From contig JAWNGF010000010.1 in assembly GCA_037039685.1 (NCBI GenBank), positions 2,046,001-2,110,000 on the forward strand: 64,000 nucleotides of DNA, read 5' to 3'. Of this stretch, positions 50,701 through 61,827 are shown in pieces; position 1 is the stretch's first letter, and every line of letters begins with the position of its first letter. Origin of the DNA: Ceratobasidium sp. AG-K. Lineage: Eukaryota > Basidiomycota > Agaricomycetes > Cantharellales > Ceratobasidiaceae. The notes below the pieces were generated by a model. That model ran no database searches. It worked only from the letters and a program-made list of their open reading frames with translations, and had not been told where the DNA came from. The translations under genes and the position numbers were made by a program.

Positions 50701-52072
50701 CGATTTCAGGACCATTGCCCCGATCAGCTAGGATGTGTACTCGGTGCTTGCCGAAATTGACGGCAAAATGGTTCTTGACAAGTTCTCGAACGGAGATCAG
50801 GCTTGCATGGAGCTCTGGGACGTACAGGACGGACTGGAGGACAGCGGGAGTCTCTGCTCGGGCTCGATCGCGCAAGATTAGTCGAATTCGGCCGACTCCG
50901 GTCGCATATATGCGGTTCCCGTCGCCCACTCGAACGGCTACGGGTGGTACGAGCGGCTGGTACGTGGAAAACCACTGGCGATTTGCCGTCATGTGTTTCG
51001 ATGCTCCAGAGTCCAGGAGCCACGCTGACCGTTGCGATCCGTCGCCCAAGGCGGGTAGTGCGTAGAGCGTCGGCGTATCGTCCGCTGCTTGGCTTGCAAT
51101 GGCCAGCTTGGCCGTTTCGACTCTGGGTGTAGAGTTCGACTCGTTTGACTTCGACTCGCCCGGCTTTGCCTCGCGTCGCTTCTGACATGGTCCCGTCCCC
51201 TCAGCGCCTCCTCCCTTTGCCCAGCATTCAGGCTTGGCGTGCCCGGGCTTGCCGCAATTATCGCAGGCAGGGCCTTTCGGCTTCTTCCTGCCCTTCGGGG
51301 CCAACGATTTCTTCGGAGCGGGTTTGGAGACTTGGGAAAACATGGCGGTAAGTCCCATGCCTTTCTTGCGTCGTTCCTCTTCAGCTAAAGCGGCCTTGAC
51401 GACCATGTCGGTTGTGATAATGCCGGTCTGGTTCGAGGTTTGGATGACGGTGCTAACAATCGTGTAGGACGGGGGGAGCGCGTTCATGAAGATCTGCGCG
51501 AGCATGATGTTGGTGACGGTCTTGCCGAGTGTTTTCATCTTCGAGGCGATCGAGCGGAGGTTGTTGAAACCGGTGGAGATGTCTTCCTCCTCCTCGATTT
51601 TCGTGTTCGTTAACTGCTGGAACAGGAAAGAAAGCGACTGCATTCCCTTCCCTTCCCAACGCTCGATAACTTTCGTCCAGGCCTCGTGAGCCGTCGTCGC
51701 TTCAATTACTTTGGTCATCGTGCCGTCTTCCATGTTGAGAGCGATCTGAGCGAACGCCTCCTCGTCCCGTTTCTTCCATTTCGCGACTTCCGTGACTTTC
51801 GCGTCGACTTTGGCGGAATCTTTGCTCTCGGCTTCGGTGAGTGGCTCGGGAGCCATCTCGGTCCCATTGGCGATGTTTAGGAGTCCTCGTAGGCGTAGAA
51901 CCATTGTCTGGCGGAATTTCCATGGGGTGTAGTTCGAGCCGTTGTCTTTCAGCTGGGGAATATCGTACGTTTTCTTGCTCAGGTAAGAGTCGTTTGTAGA
52001 CATGATGGGAGTATTGACGTTTACAGTGTCGACTGGGCTCTCTGGTTCGTCCTTAACGGATTCAGGGCTCAT
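47792..52072 (-). pseudogene. Copia Gag-Pol polyprotein with one stop and mutated RT
   Basis: One frame runs from the ATG at 52072 (MSPESVKDE) to 47792, broken by a single TGA at 49837-49835 (DVS-stop-LRTFGCKAW). Order: gag with CDNCGKPGHAKPEC near 51255, protease LLDSGASKHM near 51015, integrase HHCC (HRRLAH..CEPCLKGKH) and core near 50420-50000, RT near 49250-48700, RNase H to the end. This PR-IN-RT-RH order defines copia. The RT motif reads LAHVNDMLLAG where VDDM is expected, losing a catalytic Asp. RNase H has NTEAKY instead of the usual STEAEY. These changes are all G-to-A type. An alternative start is the ATG at 52000 (MSTNDSYLS). Confidence 0.88.
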
Positions 52073-52076
52073 AACC
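52065..52076 (-). other. Copia primer-binding site (initiator tRNA-Met anticodon arm type)
   Basis: GGTTATGAGCCC adjoins the 5' LTR. Its complement GGGCTCATAACC is the anticodon stem-loop of initiator tRNA-Met with CAT in the loop, as used by Drosophila copia (internal, half-tRNA priming). The first ATG of the polyprotein frame lies inside it. Confidence 0.75.
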
Positions 52077-52363
52077 TGTTGCGATTAGCGCGTCGTGCCG
52101 AGCTATATGAGAATCTATCTCAGCTCGTGCTACGTGGAAGTAGAGAACTTATGTATATATCTATATGAGAATCTATCTACAGGTATACGATGAGCAACAT
52201 AAATACGAGAGAAAACAACAAAACATACCTCAGCTCGTGCTACGTGGAAGTAGAGAACTGAGGTTGAAATGTCCTTGACATGACTCTTTAACCAACCGTC
52301 GCGGAAACGTCTAAGTCACATGATTATATGCGTCTAACTACGAGAGACAATGAAATTTCAACA
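52077..52363 (-). repeat. Copia 5' LTR
   Basis: 287 bp, ends TGTTGAAATT..CGCAACA in element orientation. It retains CpGs lost from the other copy. Confidence 0.9.
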
Positions 52364-52620
52364 AGTCTCAGATAGCACGGAAATCTACGGAGGCGATGAC
52401 CCCTAGACACGTTCGATGACGATTGAATTTCGGAGGCGCGGACCTGTAACTCGTAAGCAAGCTGGAGGGCCTTTTATTCATTGGTGAGTCACCTCGCCAA
52501 AGCATACAGACAGTGCTCAGTGCCTTTGCCACCTTCAATCGCATCGAGAACGCATACATAGATGTATTGGCGTGGCTCTGAAGCCGTAATGCCTCCGGCT
52601 AATTATCGTTTGCAGGTGCA

Positions 52621-52830
52621 TATGAGCAATAGTTGTGAGTGGTTCTCGCCAGAATTGCTTGATGGCTTTGTATACATATAGGCTTCTACAGCCTTGACGC
52701 GGCGCACCCACTCACAACGTTGGGTGAACACTATACCTCAATGTCGAACATAAGAAAACAGGCATACGTATCCAACCGCATCGCATTCAAGTCATAAATG
52801 CATTACTCGTCATCCTCATCCCCAACCCAA
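52621..52830. other. Intergenic, 3' side of carboxypeptidase
   Basis: About 210 bp between the NLR relic and the stop codon of the carboxypeptidase gene. No feature is seen. Confidence 0.4.
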
Positions 52831-54931
52831 TCACGCATCCCCAGTCGTGACAGTCAGCGGTGTATCCATGATCCACCTCACAAACATGTCCAACGCAGCC
52901 TCGGGCTGGTCGTACGGCACCATGTGTCCAGCATCGTAGATCTGCACATACGTCACGTTGCCGGCGGTGAACTGACCCTTGCCACCAGCAGTCTTGACAA
53001 AGCCAGCAGGCTTGTTGGTCTTGCTCGAGAGGGGAACGAAGGGAACTTGCTTGGCGGCCTGGAAGTCGGCTTGGAAGGAGGTCTCGAGACCCTCGAGCCA
53101 TTGGAGGTTACCCTGTGGAATGCCAGTCAGACAATCAATCCAAGATCTACTTGCTGAGGGAACTTACGATAGCATTGCACATGAAGTCTGCAATCGGGGC
53201 AAGTCAAGTCAGAACACACCACGGGAAATACCCACGAAGACTACTAACCAGCGTTACCGGCATAGATAAGCAGACGCACACCATCCTCGATGAGCTCAGG
53301 CAGAAGTGCGGCGGCATTATGCATGCCATCGCCTTGCATCATGAATGCCTTGTTGACGTCCATATTGCAGCCTATCGAGCTCGATTAGCTAACATAAACA
53401 TAGCTACCACCGATGGACTCACTGGTGAACTCGCGGCTAGCAACAGCACCAAGCTCAGACTTGACCTTCTCGTCGTTCATGTACGTCTCGATCCACTCGA
53501 GTTGGCGGTAGCACAGGTCACCGTCCTCGGCCTTGTTGCACTTGCGACGGACATCATACGGGTTGAGTCCGAGTTGCTAGTAACGGCATCCACGTTAGCG
53601 AAAACTAATACAATTTTGATGTTGACGCTCACCTGGAAGGAACCGAACATTTGCGACCAGCAGTACAACGCAGCAGGAACGCAAGACAGGCGGTTGTTGT
53701 AATCATAGCAGCTCTTGATCAAACGTTGGCAGGTCGGGACCTTGGCACGGAGGCTGGTGCACTGTGGGCCGTTGGTGTCAAACACGGGATAGGGGCCGTC
53801 GCAAGCATACTCGGGCACCGAAGCAAACTGGGTGTACGGCTCGGTCAAGCCTGCAAAATTATCAGCTTGGGTAGGCAATAAACGCAGAGCAGTCTCCCGT
53901 ACCATTTCCGATCAAGACACTGTCCAGGTTGAGCACGCGGACCTTGTCAGGCGACTGCAGTCCCTTCTCGGCACGAGCCTTGATCTCCTTGTTCTTCTTA
54001 TGGATCACATGTGCAATGTTGGGCAAGTAGGTTCCGCCATACGACTCTCCGGAAATGTGCAGGCTTCCAGAGTACTCGGGGAACCTGTTGACAAACAGCT
54101 CCAGGAACGACCACACATCCTCGGCCGCGACTGGAGAGTTGTTTACGCCGCCGTGCTCCGAGTACGAGTAGCCAACATTGATTGGTTCTATGATAATTGT
54201 CAGCACTCGAACAGAACCCATCAAGTAGGGTACGTACGATCAAGGAAAAGCATGTTGGCGTGGGTGTTCCATGAGTACTTGTTGTAGGTCGTGTTCTTGC
54301 CATCATTCGCAATGTTGCAAGGTCCGAGCTCGAACAATAAACCAGTCGACGAAGAGCAACCTGGTCCACCGTTGAGCCAGAGCACGAGTGGGGCCTTTGC
54401 GGGGTTGGCACGCGACTCGAAGAACCTGGATACGGGGTAAACAAATGTAATACCCGAAACGACAAATGAAAAACGCACCAGAAAAACAAATGCTTGTCGT
54501 CACTAATGTCAAGGTAGCCACTGTACTGCTTCACGTTCGGGTCGCAGAGCTGGGGTTTCTTGACTCGGATCTGATATCCTGGGAACGACGCGTGGCGGAA
54601 CCGCTCATCTGGGAGAATTGTTAGCCACTGCGGCGCAGCTTATCTAGTGATAACACTCACAGACAATGTCGTCCTGTTTGACAAACTCTGTGTTTCCTAC
54701 GGACCACTCCTCAACCTTGCCCTCAACCTTGTGGACAACCTTCTCGCCCGTATGAAGCACTGCATCTAGCAGATGCTCCGCGCCACGAAAGACGTCGCCA
54801 AACACGTTTTCAGCGGTTTCGGCAATGATCTTGTCAACGCCCATACGGAGCTGGGATTCATCGTCGGTAGGCGCCGCCGGAGAGGCAGCCGCAAGGGTCA
54901 AGAGAGAAAGCAGAGCAAGAGCCGACTTCAT
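52831..54931 (-). CDS. Serine carboxypeptidase (family S10), secreted or vacuolar
   Basis: It removes C-terminal residues from peptides, in the vacuole or outside the cell. The start at 54931 gives a signal peptide ([20 protein letters not shown]) and a propeptide-like region. The first exon ends at 54661, a 52-nt intron follows, and exon 2 starts at 54608. Family motifs in order: [10 protein letters not shown] (near 54350), the nucleophile [10 protein letters not shown] (near 54040), the Asp region LLIYAGNAD (near 53260) and the His region [11 protein letters not shown] (near 52905-52935). Cys-rich segments match the disulphides of carboxypeptidase Y-like enzymes. About seven short introns are needed; several are 50-60 nt. 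The stop is at 52831-52833. No damage is seen. It is divergent from SRP14 with 97 bp between the start codons. Confidence 0.9.
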
Positions 54932-55028
54932 TGTCGTGGTCGTGATAGAACAACTCCCAGGCTCATGAGTCCCTTAAGACCATGTGGGGAGTGTCACGTG
55001 ATGATGAGTCAGATCTCCCGCCACCACC
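54932..55028. promoter_or_regulatory. Bidirectional promoter, carboxypeptidase / SRP14
   Basis: Only 97 bp separate the two divergent start codons, so both promoters and 5' leaders overlap here. No clear TATA box is seen. Confidence 0.5.
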
Positions 55029-55678
55029 ATGGAACTCGTTCAGCATGAGGAGGTACGCAGTATCCGCAGTGGGACGCACACGGTCACTGATGGCAGATCA
55101 AGTTCTTGACGAGGCTGGCGGATCTGTTCAACAAGGCCAACTCGTCCAAGGGTAGCATTTGGCTAACCCACAAGCGCTGTGAGTGAGTAGACCGACTCGT
55201 CCAAGAGCAAGTCGAACTTACTTTGGATGTAGTAACGTATGAACCCAACGGGCCGCCCAAGGATGCTGGATTGGATAGAGAATACCCATGCCTGGTTCGA
55301 GCAGTAGACGGACGAGATGTCAAGTTTTCGACTACGGTGCGAGACAAAGCCCTGAGCCCGAATTGACCGTCTCATAACCATTCCTTATCTCAGGTCTCTT
55401 CAGCCCAATTACCTAAATTCCACGCCGCTTACAGCGCACTCCTACGCCAATCCATGCCTAGTCTTCGTAAACGTGACAAGAAGAAGGAAAAGGCCAAGGC
55501 CGAAGCGACAGCCGCACGCCAACAAAAACTCGAGACGGACGTGGTGATTACGGGTTCCAAGCGTGGTAGTGGACGTGCAAAGCGTCAACGCAAGGTCAAG
55601 GCGGCGATCAAACAACAAGAGACCCGCAAGGCAATTGCAGAGAGGCAGCAAGCGAAGAGTGTCAACAAAAAGGTGTAA
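55029..55678 (+). CDS. SRP14: Signal recognition particle subunit SRP14
   Basis: The Alu-domain protein of the signal recognition particle, which with SRP9 binds SRP RNA and slows elongation during targeting to the ER. Four exons join in phase: 55029-55052, 55097-55178, 55233-55336 and 55394-55678, giving 164 residues. The start MELVQHEE leads into FLTRLADLFNKA. Conserved SRP14 features are SIWLTHKR, CLVRAVDGRDVKFSTTVSS, the FHAAYSALLRQSM helix and the basic LRKRDKKKEKAK segment. The C-terminal ~55 residues are a Lys/Arg/Ala/Gln-rich extension, as in fungal and plant homologues of varying length. Introns are 44-57 nt with GT..AG ends. Confidence 0.9.
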
Positions 55679-56995
55679 AAATCTAGAACTGCAACCAATT
55701 GAATGTTGCTTGGGCAGCTGCATTTCGGACCGGATCTGCGTATGCATAAATTACTTAGAGCCTCGAGGACAGGACAGAACCACGTTTTTTATTTATTTCA
55801 TCTATCCTCAGCCTCCGAAGAACGATCCCTCCGGTATACCAGCAAGCCGGGGATATGAAGCCGCGCAAATGTTAACCCTGTGTGTTCCTCAATTGAATTT
55901 TGATTTCAAGGACGAATTTCGGCTGCCATCAGTCCTTCATTTTGGTGCTTTGTGAACCAATCTGTGGCGCGTTTGTTTACCCTCCGATAACCCCGACTCT
56001 CGACCGTGCTGCTCGTGCCTCGAGGATGCATCCTGTCTCGCTGTCAGCAGGCTGTTCCAAAAAGGTGGCGTCCCTGCAAGGTACCTAACCGCGCATAACT
56101 TCAAGCATACTTTATACTCAGGCTAACCCGATATGACACGGAATGCTCGATTTTGGGACTTCTTAAAATACGTCGGTAAGTCCCGCCTAATGAGCCAAAA
56201 AACACCGATAGCATGTCCATAGCGATCTATCAGCACACATATCTGGGCAAGCCTAGAGCCAGGTGGCACATTTTGGCCCCGCCCGGCTGCTATTGTCCGT
56301 TTTTCCCGCTCTAGAGCGCATATGGCTCATTGACGGGATCCATTCCAGTTGCCACCGCTCATTTCTTCCGACTCGACTGACAGCCGAGCATTTATGCTTA
56401 GTTATGCTCCCGCGCATTTCGTATGAGGATGTTTTCTGATCGTGATCGCCCTCGAACGCAAAGATCCTGGGGACGAATAATACTCTCTTCACAAGTCTGG
56501 ATGGTTTCATTACGGCACTCAGCCTTTGCATTATGACGAGGAATGCAAATGCGATGAATACCCTGCGGCGTATCAATGGTCGGCTTCTCGGTGGCACGAT
56601 TCGTACCTGACCAATCCCCGCCGGGGAAATCATCAAAGCGCCGAGCAATGACATTTTCACCGGTGTGCAGCAGCTGGAAGCCTCCGAAATGAGAATCACG
56701 CGCCCCACACAAAGCGCTGGCAATTTAGATCACGTACAAATGCCATTCGGGTCACGTCGTATATGCGTCCGTCCCAAGAAGGTACGACCCCAGCGTGTCC
56801 CACGGTATTCCCCAGGGGCATCACCACATCGATGCATACGTCCATTATCTCGGACAACTGTTGGTGGCTCAATCTTTACCAGAACAGCCTCGAGGCTAGT
56901 CTCTTAGCGTAAAGGCCAAGGCCAGCACGATCGAGATGCGTGATCGTGGATTGAAATCCACTGAGGGCGGGGGCCTTGCTTGCGTCACTCGGGGG
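55679..56995. other. Intergenic region, no firm gene
   Basis: A 1.3-kb stretch between SRP14 and the esterase. A minus-strand open frame at 56398-56712 (104 codons, with FGGFQLLHTGENV and RRFDDFPGGDW) looks more protein-like than its surroundings. It has possible neighbours across GT..AG pairs, but I recognise no domain and frames do not join clearly. It may be a gene relic. Confidence 0.3.
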
Positions 56996-57003
56996 TATAA
57001 ATA
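56996..57003 (+). promoter_or_regulatory. TATA box of the carboxylesterase gene
   Basis: TATAAATA lies 65-72 bp upstream of the start codon at 57068, a good distance for a short 5' leader. Confidence 0.55.
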
Positions 57004-57067
57004 CGCACGGTCATTCTGCTGTTCAAACCCACCCGTCGGCGGTCTTCTCACGATCCTCCTCGCTACG

Positions 57068-58735
57068 ATGGTCTTTTGGCAGCGCGCCTGTTCCCTCCTG
57101 CTCGCTGGCGCACCTCTCATCAACGCTGCTGCGCTCTCGTTCCGCGACTCTTCGGATGGTCTGCTAGTCGATACATCGTCGGGCAACGTCCAAGGTTTCT
57201 ATAATGACACTGCTCACGACGTTCGTGCGTTCCTCGGCGTTCCGTTTGCCGCTTCCACTGGAGGCAAAGGCCGCTTTAGGCCACCTTCGAAGCGCTCGCG
57301 CTCGAGTAGCGTGATTCAAGCGACGGCCTGGCCTCCTTCTTGCCCGGGTCTATACCCTCCTGCCACCACGATATACACACTGTTGCCATATTTACCCTTT
57401 GCTGGGTATAGCGAAGACTGCCTCACTGTCAACGTCTGGACACCTAGCGCATCACGTATCAAGAAGGGCGGCAACAAACTCTTGCCCGTGCTCATCTATG
57501 TTTACGGTGGAGGTTTCAACCAAGGTGGAACGTCTATTTCAACATACGAAGCTACGGACTTGGTTTCCAAACATGAGGTGGGTGAAAATGAAGCTTCTTA
57601 TGTTCCATCTTCCGTTCGTTTCGAACTCGCGTTAACTTCGCTTATTGTCAGGTCGTTGTCGTAGAGCTCAACTACCGCGTAACGATTTTCGGCAACCCCA
57701 ACTCTCCCTATCTCGCATCCAAGGGTGGCGCACTCAACGTCGGATTGCTCGACCAACGTTTCGCTCTCGAATGGCTTCAAAAGAACGTCGCCGCGTTTGG
57801 AGGCGATGCCAATCGCATGATTGGGTTCGGTCAGAGCGCAGGCTCGATCAGTGTCGGCTATTGGCCCTATGCCTACCCCAAGGATCCGATTGTCAAAGGC
57901 ATTGGTGCCTTGAGCGCGTCTGCTCTCCTTACGACCATTGTCCACCCCACTATCGATGAAGGCAACTTTACCGACGTCGCGAGTGTGGTCGGTTGTGCGC
58001 CAGGAAATACCAGCGACAAGGAGATCTTCGAGTGCATGCAGACCGTACCTTGGGAATCCCTTATCAACCAGATCGTTGGTCACCCTGAAAAGGGATACCT
58101 TTTCCAGCTTGTGGCAGACAACATCACTGCCTTTAACGACATTCCTCCTCTTATTGCTGCAGGCAAGGTGGCCAAGATCCCTCAGTTTGCTGGCTCGCTT
58201 GATAACGAGGCCGATTCGATCGTTCCCTTTAGCTTTGATGGGATCGATCAGGCCGCTGCGGACGCACAGACGAACATACTCTTCATCTGCCCCACACGCG
58301 AGGAATCTCAGTGAGTTACCATCCGCATATTATTCGTTCTCATACTGATCGCTACTTTACTCTAGACTCCGTATTGACGCCGGTCTCCCCACCTGGCGCT
58401 ACCGGTACTCGGGAATTTACAAGAACCTTTCGCCGTATCCCTTCATCCGTACCTACCACACCTCCGAGGTTCCCATGTGGTTTGGGTCTATCAACGTTGT
58501 CCCGGGTCTAAAGGAAGAGACGACCGAGGAACAGAAGAAGCAGTCCGCATACATGCAGGGCGCTTTGGTGGCGTTCGTCAAAGACCCCCAGAATGGATTG
58601 ACCAAGTATGGGTGGCCGAGGTATACCGGTGACAAGGGCAAGACCTTGGTTCACTTGGATCCTAGGAATAGCTCGAAGCTCGTTGTGCTCGAGAATCCCG
58701 CCGAGTTTGACGCAGGTTGTATATCTGCGCGATAG
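57068..58735 (+). CDS. Type-B carboxylesterase/lipase (alpha/beta hydrolase), secreted
   Basis: It hydrolyses carboxylic esters; the substrate is not predictable. Three exons join in phase: 57068-57577, 57652-58310 and 58366-58735, giving 512 residues. The chosen start gives a signal peptide (FWQRACSLLLAGAPLINAAA). The frame is open upstream to 56936 but that would bury the signal. Motifs in order: GNVQGFYND..FLGVPFA, the EDCLTVNVWTP signature, the oxyanion YVYGGGFNQGG, the nucleophile GFGQSAGS (Ser about residue 235), an acid region SLDNEADS, and the His region RTYHTSEVPMWFG. This is the cholinesterase-like type-B layout at normal length. No damage is seen. Confidence 0.9.
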
Positions 58736-59395
58736 TGAATTTGGCGACAGGATAGTTACGACGAAATGAAATTTACGATTCGCTTTGAAAGAGTTGTTGT
58801 TTGTACCAATATTACTGATATCTGTTCGGGACGTGGCGTGTGACTGATTATAATGTTGTGCGTCCTAAATTGTGTTGACGCTCAAGCACACACTTGTAGC
58901 GCTTTTGACGGTGGGTTTATTTTGAACTTTTGGCCAATATCACGTGGGCGAGTTGTGTCTATGGTTTGACCTGCGAGACCTAGCCACTTCAAGACAGAGT
59001 ACAGACCGATCTTCTCGTTCAATCCCAAATCTGCGAAAGCCACTGTATTTATTTGATAATCGGGATCGAGACACTGGACCATGCTTATCGAGGGAAAGCA
59101 CCCCGATCAAGCACGCAGACACCGCATGCATGCGGCCATCCGATTGCGCCCAACCCATAACGTTGTGATCGGATTTCCGTCTAAATTGGGTATATGCACT
59201 GTCAATGCGCTTCTTGTACGTCCTTTTCGCGCACCTGCACGTTGACACTCGTGTTCTACTCGTGGATAGGAGCAGCTGGGCATAAGTTGCTCCCTTTGTC
59301 TGAAATCGACAGAGTTTCGCTCTTGATTTCGCATCTCAGTTAAATGCGTTAGGCCTCGGGTAGTTTAATTCCCCCCTTTACCCTTCGACCATAAC
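58736..59395. other. Intergenic region
   Basis: 660 bp between the esterase and the BTB gene. Short antisense frames only; no supported feature. Confidence 0.4.
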
Positions 59396-60364
59396 ATGGT
59401 AGACCAGGACGAAAAGAAACCCTTACGCTCGTTGGAACGTTCTGTCGAAGTGATAGATGTGGATGCAATAATCGATGTCACCATTATGGATGAAGAATTT
59501 TATTATGCGGACGGAAACTTCCGACTCATGGTAGGTGACGGTGAGAGAGAGGACGCGGACAATACTACACTAATACTGGTTAGGTGAACGCAGACCCCAC
59601 GTCAGGAGGCCACACGACTTATTCCAATACTCGTACTTTTCTAATCCACAAATACAAAATTGAAGAATTTGTCGAGATAAAGGAGCGAATCAAGACAAGC
59701 TCGGCGGATTTGGATTTTATCCAGCTACAGGGCGATCCAGTCGATTTTCATAATACTTTCAGAGTATTGTACTCACCGTACGTCTTGCCAACGACGATAG
59801 TAACAGTCACAAATGACAATCCCGCATAGCTCATACGCCCCAATCGAACACGAAACATCCGTACTCCTATCTACTCTCAAGGTCGCAACCGAGTTTAAGC
59901 ACTCAGGTTTACGCGAGTTTGCCATACGCCAACTGAAGTCGAAGTCCCTGGCTCCAACTGAGATCATACCTATTGCACAAAAACTAGAGGTACCCGATTG
60001 GGAAGCAACGGCGATCGAGCAGCTTATCAACAGAAACGAATCAATAACTCTGGAAGAAGCCGTGATCATTGGAATGGGCACATTCGTGATAGTAGCTTCC
60101 CAAAGAGAGAAGCGATTGACTCGCCGACGGACAATGAATCCGATGTCTGTCCTCATCCCAACAGTCGCATCATCACACCGAGCGGTCGAGGAGGCTCCAG
60201 AGCGAACCGATGTGGTGGAGAAGCCTCGCCGTGGAAGGCCACCATCCCAAAGAATAGCCCAGCCGAACCGTCGAAGGATCGTTCTGGGCGGTGCTCCGGC
60301 TCGAGTCGCTCAAACTAGAACGGCAACCATGGGGGGAATCTTACCAGATCGAGGATCTAATTAA
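59396..60364 (+). CDS. BTB/POZ-like domain protein with C-terminal AT-hook motif
   Basis: Three exons join in phase: 59396-59530, 59584-59777 and 59830-60364 (287 residues). The first part resembles the divergent BTB proteins common in agaricomycetes: ADGNFRLMV, then a TRTFLIHKYKIEEF helix, then VDFHNTFRVLYSP. A helical BACK-like part follows (LLSTLKVATEFKHSGLREFAI, VPDWEATAIEQL). After residue ~225 comes a basic tail with PRRGRPPSQR, a match to the AT-hook core RGRP, and further Arg clusters. DNA binding is inferred from that motif. The pairing with a BTB fold suggests a nuclear adaptor, but this is not shown. The start is the first ATG of the open exon. Confidence 0.65.
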
Positions 60365-61127
60365 ATTTTATCAAATTGTTGTAGGCCACAAGGTTAAATC
60401 CTCAAATAGTGTATGTCGGACCTTTCAATTATTATTGGCGCTGACACTGCTTCTTGTCGGCAAGTGGATCAGAGGTTGGCGCGTGACTGATTGGGCTCAT
60501 TCATTATAATCATGACCGATCGGGAACCACCTGAGTTGTCACCACCACCGTCATAAGGTTGGGCAAAGAATTCGCCATTTCAACATGCAGCGCTGGGTGC
60601 TCAAAGGGGGGCAACGACCAATGGAGCTGGCCTCGGAAGTACGAAATTGAAAACCGAGACTCATTTAGATTTGGTCCGACTTGAGCACTTAGCGCCTAGC
60701 TTCCTGTTTCGAGCGACGTCAGCGCCGCCAGTTATATCGTAGCAACGAGCGAAGAGACAATGTAACACTGAACAACTACTTCATATGCTCCCCAAGTAGC
60801 ACCCTACACGGACAGCCTTGTATTCTGCTGCCCTCGACCTTTGAATACAACTCCTAGCCTCTGCTCGAAGTATATGTACAAGTCCCACTAGCTTTCAAAC
60901 GTCACCCAGGTCATGATGATGCACAACACCCTTGCTTCGGGAGATGTCTGGACCATATGGGGGGCGATATTTGAGTATAAATGACACACTTATGAACTCC
61001 CAGCAGAATATATCTCTTCAGTTTCATCGGTTTCCCTTGAAACTACGAGAGGAGTACGTGCCACCGCAATGATAGAGGCTTCGCATCCAGGAATTGGGTC
61101 CAACTAATCACGTTATTTCAGGTTACA
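60365..61127. other. Intergenic region
   Basis: 760 bp without a recognised gene; no long frame and no clear repeat. Confidence 0.4.
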
Positions 61128-61827
61128 ATGACTGAGGCCAGAGTTGAATCGTCATCTCCCGTTTCCAATTCTCTCCCCGCAAGCAAGGACAATCGCCAAG
61201 ATGGTCGTACACCAGCAAATGATAATTGTTTCGAGCCATCAAAGCTGTTCGACAACTCCGCAACCACACGAGACACAATCGAGCACCGACGACGTTCGTA
61301 ACACTCTAGCAGTACTTCATTCCACGTAAGTACTTACCCCTCAGTTAAGCCGCCATACGGTATTAATATATATGCGCGCTTCCCAAGCCCGTATCAGCCT
61401 CGCGAGTTCGATCTTCAAACTCTCAAAACTTAGACTGGCTACGACCTATGACCACCCGGACCTTCGAGCCCATGTCATCCGCGAGCTCGATCGCTTGTCG
61501 CTTCGCACCATAGAGAAGTTCGAACTCCCGTGCGACTACTAGATAAGTAGTTGGCTGTCCAACGCAATGGATGAGTTGTGCTCCCGGGACGAACCAATAA
61601 CCGAACCCGAGTCACGTATCCCCGGGTATACTACACTGGTTCAAATTGCTGCAAAGCGCGAGAGGGCTCAGTTTGTAAAAGGAGAGCGCGTGAGAACCAG
61701 CCGAGTCGATGATTGCGCCAAGGGAGGCGACCTTGAACATCATAATTCTCCTCAAACTGCCGTGGCTAGTATCCCAGTATCGCTCGCCGGGCCAGAAGTA
61801 TCCGCCTTTGCTATCGTGTTCCCCTAG
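61128..61827 (+). pseudogene. BTB-like gene, degraded
   Basis: A possible first exon at 61128-61302 (MTEARVESSSPVSNS) is low-complexity. At ~61390-61545 the reading QPREFDLQTLK..LATTYDHPDLRAHVIRELDRLSLRTIEKFELPCDY is homologous to the C-terminal helices of the BTB-like genes at 59396 and 62089. It is then broken by a stop and continues WLSNAMDELCSRDEPIT from ~61550. The BTB core is missing, and stops separate the parts. It is most likely a relic of the same small family. Confidence 0.5.

Larger units (their letters stand above)
47462..52363 (-). mobile_element. Ty1/copia retrotransposon, minus strand, inactivated
   Basis: The LTRs 52077-52363 (287 bp, 5') and 47462-47747 (286 bp, 3') read TGTTGCGATT to TTTCAACA on the plus strand. 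The flanks are AGTGT (47457-47461) and AGTCT (52364-52368), a 5-bp TSD with one later change; the NLR reading frame supports AGTCT as the original. The 3' LTR has lost about a dozen CpGs that the 5' LTR keeps. The internal frame has one TGA and several catalytic changes. Confidence 0.9.
46980..52620 (+). pseudogene. Second NLR (NB-ARC) copy, split by copia element
   Basis: Parts match the gene at the left end of the window. 46980-47100 matches about 30-140, and 47370-47461 matches the segment up to the P-loop (NYFVKG, YVLLTLGSAGK). 52364-52615 continues with SQIARKS, then LFIGESPRQSIQTVLSAFATF, matching 411-560. Without the copia and one target copy the P-loop reads GSAGKSQ. Stops and frame breaks occur on both sides, and nothing downstream of about 52620 matches the rest of the NLR. 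It is an old partial duplication. Confidence 0.75.

Noticed and set aside
56398..56712. Minus-strand 104-codon frame as a firm gene
   Set aside because: No domain recognised, exon joins inconsistent in phase; kept only as a remark in the intergenic entry.
57578..57664. Esterase frame continued beyond 57577 without splicing
   Set aside because: A GT..CAG intron at 57578-57651 joins exons in phase and restores the conserved VVVELNYRV segment; the unspliced frame ends at once.
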